A stretch of DNA of 16,565 nucleotides from positions 1 to 16,565 of the forward strand of contig JAJYGU010000391.1 of assembly GCA_021784975.1 (NCBI GenBank). Direction: 5' to 3'. The notes under the pieces were generated by a model that worked only from the letters and a program-made list of their open reading frames with translations, was not told the DNA's origin and did no database searches. Below, one piece after another: positions 14,248 to 16,565 of this stretch (its first letter is position 1; each line of letters begins with the position of its first letter). The position numbers and the translations under genes are program-made. Source of the stretch: Planctomycetota bacterium (GTDB lineage Bacteria; Planctomycetota; Planctomycetia; Pirellulales; Thermoguttaceae).

Positions 14248-15273
14248 ATGGCTGCCAAGGACACTCGGTTTGCGATCCGCCCGCTCGTTTTGTCGGCGTT
14301 CGTCGTTTGCGCGGCGTCGGTGGCGTTGGCCGCCGATCCGTGGGTCGTCTATCAAGGCCACGACGGCCCCGGCAAGGGAAAGCACATTGTGCTGGTTTCG
14401 GGCGACGAGGAATATCGGTCCGAGGAAGGGCTCCCGCAGCTTGGCAAGATCCTGGCCGTCCGCCACGGCTTCACCTGCACGGTGCTGTTCGCCGTCAATC
14501 CCGCCGATGGGACCATCGACCCTGACAACTGCCACAACATTCCCGGGCTGAAAGCGCTCAGGTCGGCCGACCTGATGATCATCGCCACCCGCTTCCGCGA
14601 CCTGCCCGACCGGCAGATGCGCTGCATCGCCGACTATGTGGACGCGGGCAGGCCGGTAATCGGCATGCGGACCGCCACCCACGCCTTCGCCATTCCGGCC
14701 GGCAAGACCTACGCCAGGTTTGACTGGCGGAGCAAGCAGTGGCCGGACGGCTTTGGCCGGCAGGTGCTGGGCGAGACCTGGATCAACCATCACGGACATC
14801 ACGGCGTCGAGAGCACCCGCGGAGTGATCGCGCCGGGCATGGCCGGCAACTCGATCGTCCGCGGCTGCCAGGACCTCTGGGTTCCCACCGACGTGTACGC
14901 CGTGCGGTTGCCCCTGCCCGGCGACTGCCAGCCGCTCATTCTGGGCGAGGTGCTGACGGGGATGAAGCCCGGCGATCCCCCGGTGGCCGGCAAGAAGAAC
15001 CATCCGATGATGCCGATTGCCTGGACCAAGTCTTATCGCGGGGCAGGCGGCCATGTCGGCCGGGTGTTTACCACCACCATGGGCGCGGCCGTGGATTTGC
15101 AGAGCGATGGCCTGCGGCGCTTGTTGGTCAATGCGGTCTATTGGTGCGTCGGCCTGGAATCTCAGATCCCGGCCAAGGCGAACGTCGATCTGGTCGGCCC
15201 CTACCAGCCCACCTGGTTCGGTTCGCAGCGGTTCAAGAGGGGCGTGAAGCCCGCGGAACTGGCGCTGCCGTAA
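14248..15273 (+). CDS. secreted ThuA-like domain protein
   Basis: This is a 341-aa protein with AGGA 8 nt before the ATG. A signal peptide ends near residues 28-29 (SVALA|AD). The mature part is a ThuA/glutamine-amidotransferase-like fold. The opening strand is KHIVLVSGDEEYRSEEGLPQ. The central LMIIATRFRDLPDRQMRCI, with a helix leading to YVDAGRPVIGMRTATHAF, forms the elbow typical of trehalose-utilisation ThuA relatives. Later, WINHHGHHG, the IAWTKSYRGAGGHVGRVF segment and a terminal VNAVYWCVGLE match the family's core. ThuA proteins are linked to sugar metabolism in rhizobia. In planctomycetes they are abundant secreted proteins with no proven reaction. It is monocistronic with its own promoter, and a repeat element follows the stop immediately. 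Confidence 0.85.
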   Translation: MAAKDTRFAIRPLVLSAFVVCAASVALAADPWVVYQGHDGPGKGKHIVLVSGDEEYRSEEGLPQLGKILAVRHGFTCTVLFAVNPADGTIDPDNCHNIPGLKALRSADLMIIATRFRDLPDRQMRCIADYVDAGRPVIGMRTATHAFAIPAGKTYARFDWRSKQWPDGFGRQVLGETWINHHGHHGVESTRGVIAPGMAGNSIVRGCQDLWVPTDVYAVRLPLPGDCQPLILGEVLTGMKPGDPPVAGKKNHPMMPIAWTKSYRGAGGHVGRVFTTTMGAAVDLQSDGLRRLLVNAVYWCVGLESQIPAKANVDLVGPYQPTWFGSQRFKRGVKPAELALP

Positions 15274-15453
15274 TTTTGCCTCTCCTCCCAGTAACCGTTC
15301 ACGGGGACTGTCCCGATTTTCGCGGCAGGAGGCCGCGAAAATGGGACTGTCCCCTTCGCGCGTCAAGGGACAGGCACATTTTTCGGCCCTCGATGGGCCG
15401 AAAAGTGAGCCAGTCCCCGGTCTGTGCTGCCGCAATTTTTGCGTCTCCTCCCA
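15265..15453. repeat. double-hairpin REP-like element flanked by ~26-bp direct repeats
   Basis: Hairpin 1 is 15303-15326 pairing with 15332-15354 (ends GGGGACTGTCCC and ACTGTCCCC). Hairpin 2 is 15366-15389 pairing with 15395-15418 (GGGACAGGC... and ...CCAGTCCCC). The arms inside each hairpin are ~23 bp with few mismatches and 5-nt loops. The pair is bracketed by near-identical direct repeats, 15265-15290 and 15427-15453, sharing AATTTT(T)GC and TCTCCTCCCA. The left repeat contains the ThuA stop codon. This is the style of REP doublets mobilised by Y1/RAYT transposases in planctomycetes. No transposase gene is present in the window. The first hairpin may also end ThuA transcription. Confidence 0.75.
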
Positions 15454-15511
15454 ATATTCGGGCGTGCTGAGCGAATCACTCTACGGGCTCCGGCACGGTT
15501 TGGCCTCGACC

Positions 15512-15541
15512 GGGGGTCCAGGGCTGCCTGGATCATCCCCC
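15512..15541 (+). other. stable hairpin in the leader of the coiled-coil gene
   Basis: TCCAGG-GCTG-CCTGGA is a perfect 6-bp stem with a 4-nt loop. It is extended by GGGGG on one side and CCCCC on the other across a small TCAT bulge. It sits about 85 nt upstream of the start codon. It could be an mRNA leader element or chance in GC-rich DNA. Confidence 0.35.
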
Positions 15542-15625
15542 AGACTCGTGCCTGCGACCTGCATGGAGCCGCCAGAACCGGCAAACCATTCGGCGTCCAC
15601 TTTCTATGTGAAGGAGACTAGAGAC

Positions 15626-16438
15626 ATGATTCGCAAAGTACTGATGATTGGCGGCGGGGCTACGCTTTTGGGGGTGCTGCTGGTCGGACGGGATATGTTC
15701 AGCTATTTCCGCACGTCGCTGGGCTACGTGAAGCAATCCGTCCAGGACTCGGTGCCTATCGAGTTCCAGATCGATCGGGCCCGAGGCATGATCCAGGACC
15801 TGGTGCCCGAGGTCCGCAAGAACATGCACACCATCGCCCAGGAAGAGATCGAGGTGCAGCGGCTGGGGGAGCAGATTACCGAGAGCCAGGCCCGGCAGCA
15901 TAAGGAGAAAGACCACATGATGCATTTGAAGGGCGACTTGGCCAGCGGCAAGACCAGTTTTCCCTATGGCGGCCGCAGCTATACGCTCGACGAGGTCCGG
16001 GCTGATCTCGCCCATCGCTTCGACCGTTACAAGACCAACGAAGCCACCCTGGGCAGCTTGAAGGAAATCCGCACTGCCCGCGAAAAGAGCCTGGCGGCCG
16101 CCCGGCAGAAGCTGGAAGGCATGTTGGCCGCCAAGCGCCAGTTGCAGGTCGAGGTCGAAAACCTCGAGGCCCGCGTACAAATGATCGCCGCCGCCAAGTC
16201 CACTAGCAATTACCAGTTCGACGACAGCCGCCTAGGCCGGGCGAAGGAGCTGGTGGCCGGCCTGCGCAAGCGGCTGGAGGTGGCCGAAAAACTGGCCAAC
16301 GCCGAGGTCTCCTATCAGGATGAGATTCCGCTGGACAAGGCCACGCCGGAAAACATCGTGGACCAGGTGAGCGAATACTTCGGCCCCAAGACGCCCGGCG
16401 CGGCCGTGGCCGCGGTGGCGCAGAACAGCAAGCCGTAG
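15626..16438 (+). CDS. membrane-anchored coiled-coil protein of unknown function
   Basis: This is a 270-aa protein with AAGGAG 9 nt upstream of ATG 15626; the longer frame from 15341 runs through the repeat and is rejected. Residues 5-21 form one hydrophobic helix next to the basic start MIRK, giving an inner-membrane anchor or uncleaved signal. A conserved-looking juxtamembrane part (GRDMFSYFRTSLGYVKQSVQ, then DSVPIEFQIDRARGMIQDL) follows. Coiled coil runs through about 63-106, 138-190 and 200-226, broken by a SFPYGGRSYTLDEV turn (111-124) that may be a small folded element. The end is Ala/Val-rich. I do not recognise the family. Its shape recalls PspA/Smc-like helical proteins, but no catalytic or nucleotide motif is present. 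No partner gene is visible before the window ends. Confidence 0.78.
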   Translation: MIRKVLMIGGGATLLGVLLVGRDMFSYFRTSLGYVKQSVQDSVPIEFQIDRARGMIQDLVPEVRKNMHTIAQEEIEVQRLGEQITESQARQHKEKDHMMHLKGDLASGKTSFPYGGRSYTLDEVRADLAHRFDRYKTNEATLGSLKEIRTAREKSLAAARQKLEGMLAAKRQLQVEVENLEARVQMIAAAKSTSNYQFDDSRLGRAKELVAGLRKRLEVAEKLANAEVSYQDEIPLDKATPENIVDQVSEYFGPKTPGAAVAAVAQNSKP

Positions 16439-16448
16439 TCGGAAGGCC

Positions 16449-16531
16449 GGGTGGCATGCCGTCACGCGGCGCTGGCCGCGGGTCGGCATGGAGACTCCGC
16501 ACAGCAACGTCATGCTCGCGCGACGCCACCC
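16449..16531. repeat. possible REP-like palindromic region at the right edge
   Basis: GGGTGGC (16449-16455) and GCCACCC (16525-16531) are perfect outer arms. Inside are GCATGCCG and CGGCATG-type inverted words. The GC-rich, repeat-like texture resembles the palindromes near 6123 and 7356. The last 127 bases of the window hold no gene I can support. Confidence 0.3.
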
Positions 16532-16565
16532 AGAGAGTGCCCGGTTGTGAGACCATTCAGATCGG

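Noticed and set aside
14143..15435. 430-codon minus-strand frame opposite the ThuA-like gene
   Set aside because: It runs through the hairpin repeat and the promoter region and has no family features.
15265..15453. Possible CRISPR-like repeats
   Set aside because: Only two direct repeats with palindromic hairpins between them and no regular spacers; not a CRISPR array.

Overview
This GC-rich window most likely comes from a planctomycete, of the Pirellulales/Gemmatales type. The evidence is a TPR protein carrying two RNA polymerase alpha C-terminal domains, secreted ThuA-like and alpha/beta-hydrolase proteins, a pair of proline-rich outer-membrane-barrel-like paralogues, long spacers with decayed gene pieces, and hairpin repeats of the 'GGGGACTGTCCC' style. 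Codon use is strongly GC-biased, so long open frames run antisense to most real genes; those were discarded.

Left part (1-3250). The tail of a transposase-like protein enters from the left edge. It is followed on the minus strand by a 561-aa UxaE-like (tagaturonate epimerase family) protein. The next ~825 bp hold no intact gene, but they contain an RTX-type glycine-rich repeat remnant (minus) and a piece of a LuxR-type response regulator (plus). A secreted two-EF-hand protein follows, with a strong Shine-Dalgarno, a leader hairpin that could mask it, and a convincing terminator.

Centre-left (3260-7470). proA has a good sigma-70-like promoter and is followed 13-28 nt later (depending on the start) by a lone fliM. 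On the opposite strand lie a small retropepsin-like aspartyl protease and a secreted alpha/beta hydrolase, separated and followed by palindromic repeats.

Centre (7470-11760). The TPR/double-alphaCTD protein lies just downstream of a tRNA-Thr(CGT) on the minus strand. Divergent from it are two tandem secreted paralogues that look like outer-membrane beta-barrels, with a CTTTCCG-type simple repeat between them.

Right part (11760-16565). A VapB-type antitoxin is followed by a VapC PIN toxin that has lost its middle. On the minus strand are an FtsJ/RlmM-like 2'-O-ribose methyltransferase and, upstream of it, the repressor nrdR. Next come a remnant resembling an alpha-galactosidase-type protein, a secreted ThuA-like protein behind a perfect TATAAT box, a double-hairpin repeat element flanked by ~26-bp direct repeats that include the ThuA stop codon, and finally a membrane-anchored coiled-coil protein of unknown function.

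The genes do not form one pathway. The window is a mix of housekeeping genes (proA, fliM, nrdR, a tRNA, an rRNA-methyltransferase-like gene), lineage-type envelope and secreted proteins, and visible gene decay. The most distinctive item is the TPR/double-alphaCTD protein.
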